A DNA stretch of 64,000 nt from Pseudalgibacter ostreae (GTDB lineage Bacteria; Bacteroidota; Bacteroidia; Flavobacteriales; Flavobacteriaceae): NCBI RefSeq assembly GCF_042427585.1, contig NZ_JBHMFC010000103.1, positions 62,001 to 126,000 of the forward strand. The letters run 5' to 3'. How positions within the stretch are numbered: the stretch's first letter is position 1; every line of letters begins with the position of its first letter. Below the pieces are notes generated by a model. The model did no database searches. It saw only the letters and a list, made by a program, of their open reading frames with translations, and had not been told where the DNA came from. The translations under genes and the position numbers were made by a program. Of the stretch, positions 63,386 to 64,000 are shown piece by piece.

Positions 63386-63940
63386 ATGGCAGATACGTCT
63401 TCAAACATGCTTCCGTTAGGAACCAAGGCTCCCCATTTCGAGTTGCTCGACACGGTTAGCGATACATTTTTAAATTTGAAGAATATAAAAGGAGCATGCG
63501 GAACCGTTATTATGTTTATATGCAACCATTGCCCTTTTGTACTCCATATAAACGATGAATTGGTGAAGATAGCAAATGAGTACACCAAGTTAGACATTCA
63601 TTTTATTGCTATTTCCAGTAACGATGTTGTTAATTATCCTCAAGACAGTCCGGAAAACATGAAAAAACAAGCCCAACTTGAAGGCTATACGTTCCCATAT
63701 TTATATGACGAAACACAAGAGGTAGCCAGAGCCTATGATGCGGCTTGCACACCCGATTTTTATGTGTTTGATAAAGATTTAGAGTTGGTGTATCGAGGTC
63801 AAATGGATGATTCTAGACCAGGTAACAAAGCGCCTGTTACAGGAGCAGATTTAAAATATGCGTTAGATTGTTTGATAAATATTAAAGAAAATACACGCAT
63901 TCAAAAGCCCAGTATAGGATGTAATATTAAATGGAAATAA
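63386..63940 (+). CDS. thioredoxin-like / AhpC-TSA family protein
   Basis: About 184 residues from the ATG at 63386 (MADTSSNMLPLGTKAPHFEL); a TTG 18 nt upstream is less likely. The redoxin domain has the active site MFICNHCPFVLHI (Cys-x-x-Cys) at about 43-55 and cis-Pro in AACTPDFYVFDKD. It ends in GCNIKWK, as is common for this cytosolic family (thioredoxin family in Bacteroidota and Proteobacteria). Probable thiol oxidoreductase or peroxiredoxin; the substrate is not known. Confidence 0.92.
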   Translation: MADTSSNMLPLGTKAPHFELLDTVSDTFLNLKNIKGACGTVIMFICNHCPFVLHINDELVKIANEYTKLDIHFIAISSNDVVNYPQDSPENMKKQAQLEGYTFPYLYDETQEVARAYDAACTPDFYVFDKDLELVYRGQMDDSRPGNKAPVTGADLKYALDCLINIKENTRIQKPSIGCNIKWK

Positions 63941-64000
63941 TTAAGGCCAGACAGTTCTCTACTTAAAACGTTATTTTCTGCTAAGCAAAGTTAAGTGTAT

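Noticed and set aside
1..64000. CRISPR array, prophage, rRNA operon or complete insertion sequence
   Set aside because: No regularly spaced repeats, phage structural genes, rRNA stretches or transposase genes were seen.

Overview
The window comes from a marine Flavobacteriaceae genome (Bacteroidota). The evidence is low GC, A-rich ribosome-binding regions, promoter boxes of the TAnnTTTG type, SusC/SusD proteins, a type IX secretion sorting tail, a zeaxanthin carotenoid cluster, and long-form NusB, DUF5606, DUF3276 and DUF6702 proteins. I cannot name the genus; the gene content resembles brown-alga degraders such as Zobellia, Formosa, Algibacter or Gramella.

Region 1 (1-4.2 kb, minus strand): the 5' part of a monomeric NADP isocitrate dehydrogenase, a DUF417 membrane protein, and a TPR/AraC-type hybrid regulator that is split by a frameshift.

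Region 2 (4.7-24.3 kb, minus strand): an alginate utilization locus. Transcribed right to left it holds a lamin-tail-domain protein with a secretion tail, a PL6 lyase, a heparinase II/III-fold lyase, a PL17 oligoalginate lyase, SusC, SusD, a PKD surface glycan-binding lipoprotein, two tandem PL7 lyases, a FadR-type GntR regulator, an MFS uronate transporter and an SDR reductase for the unsaturated monomer (DEH). Three near-identical palindromes built on TGGTTAACCA lie at the same distance from a TATATTTG box, in front of the lamin-tail gene, the PL17 gene and susC. They look like operators of the local regulator and tie all units into one regulon. The susC leader also carries a terminator-like hairpin.

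Region 3 (24.5-26.5 kb, plus strand): two lipoprotein genes. The first is unknown. The second is a cholesterol-dependent-cytolysin-like protein that stops where the membrane-binding domain 4 would begin. This is the most unusual pair in the window.

Region 4 (27-45.4 kb): housekeeping and accessory genes: TatA, an M1 peptidase group, PepE, tRNA-Gly, two acetyltransferases, an M48 peptidase, GpmI, a HAD phosphatase, Map, a methyltransferase, ApbE, pirin, a TRIC channel, a butanediol dehydrogenase, and an MliC-like/DoxX/DsbA-like set divergent from an HxlR regulator.

Region 5 (45.4-51 kb): a 230-bp element with perfect 16-bp inverted ends, a possible small RNA, tRNA-Leu, and a CarH-type B12 photoreceptor regulator followed by crtI-crtB-crtZ-crtY.

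Region 6 (51-64 kb): core genes: hydroxyacid dehydrogenase, thioredoxin, DUF5606, Def, RuvX, proC-proB-proA, YajC, DUF1573, NusB, an ABC exporter, DUF3276, a CsaA-like protein and a thioredoxin-like protein.
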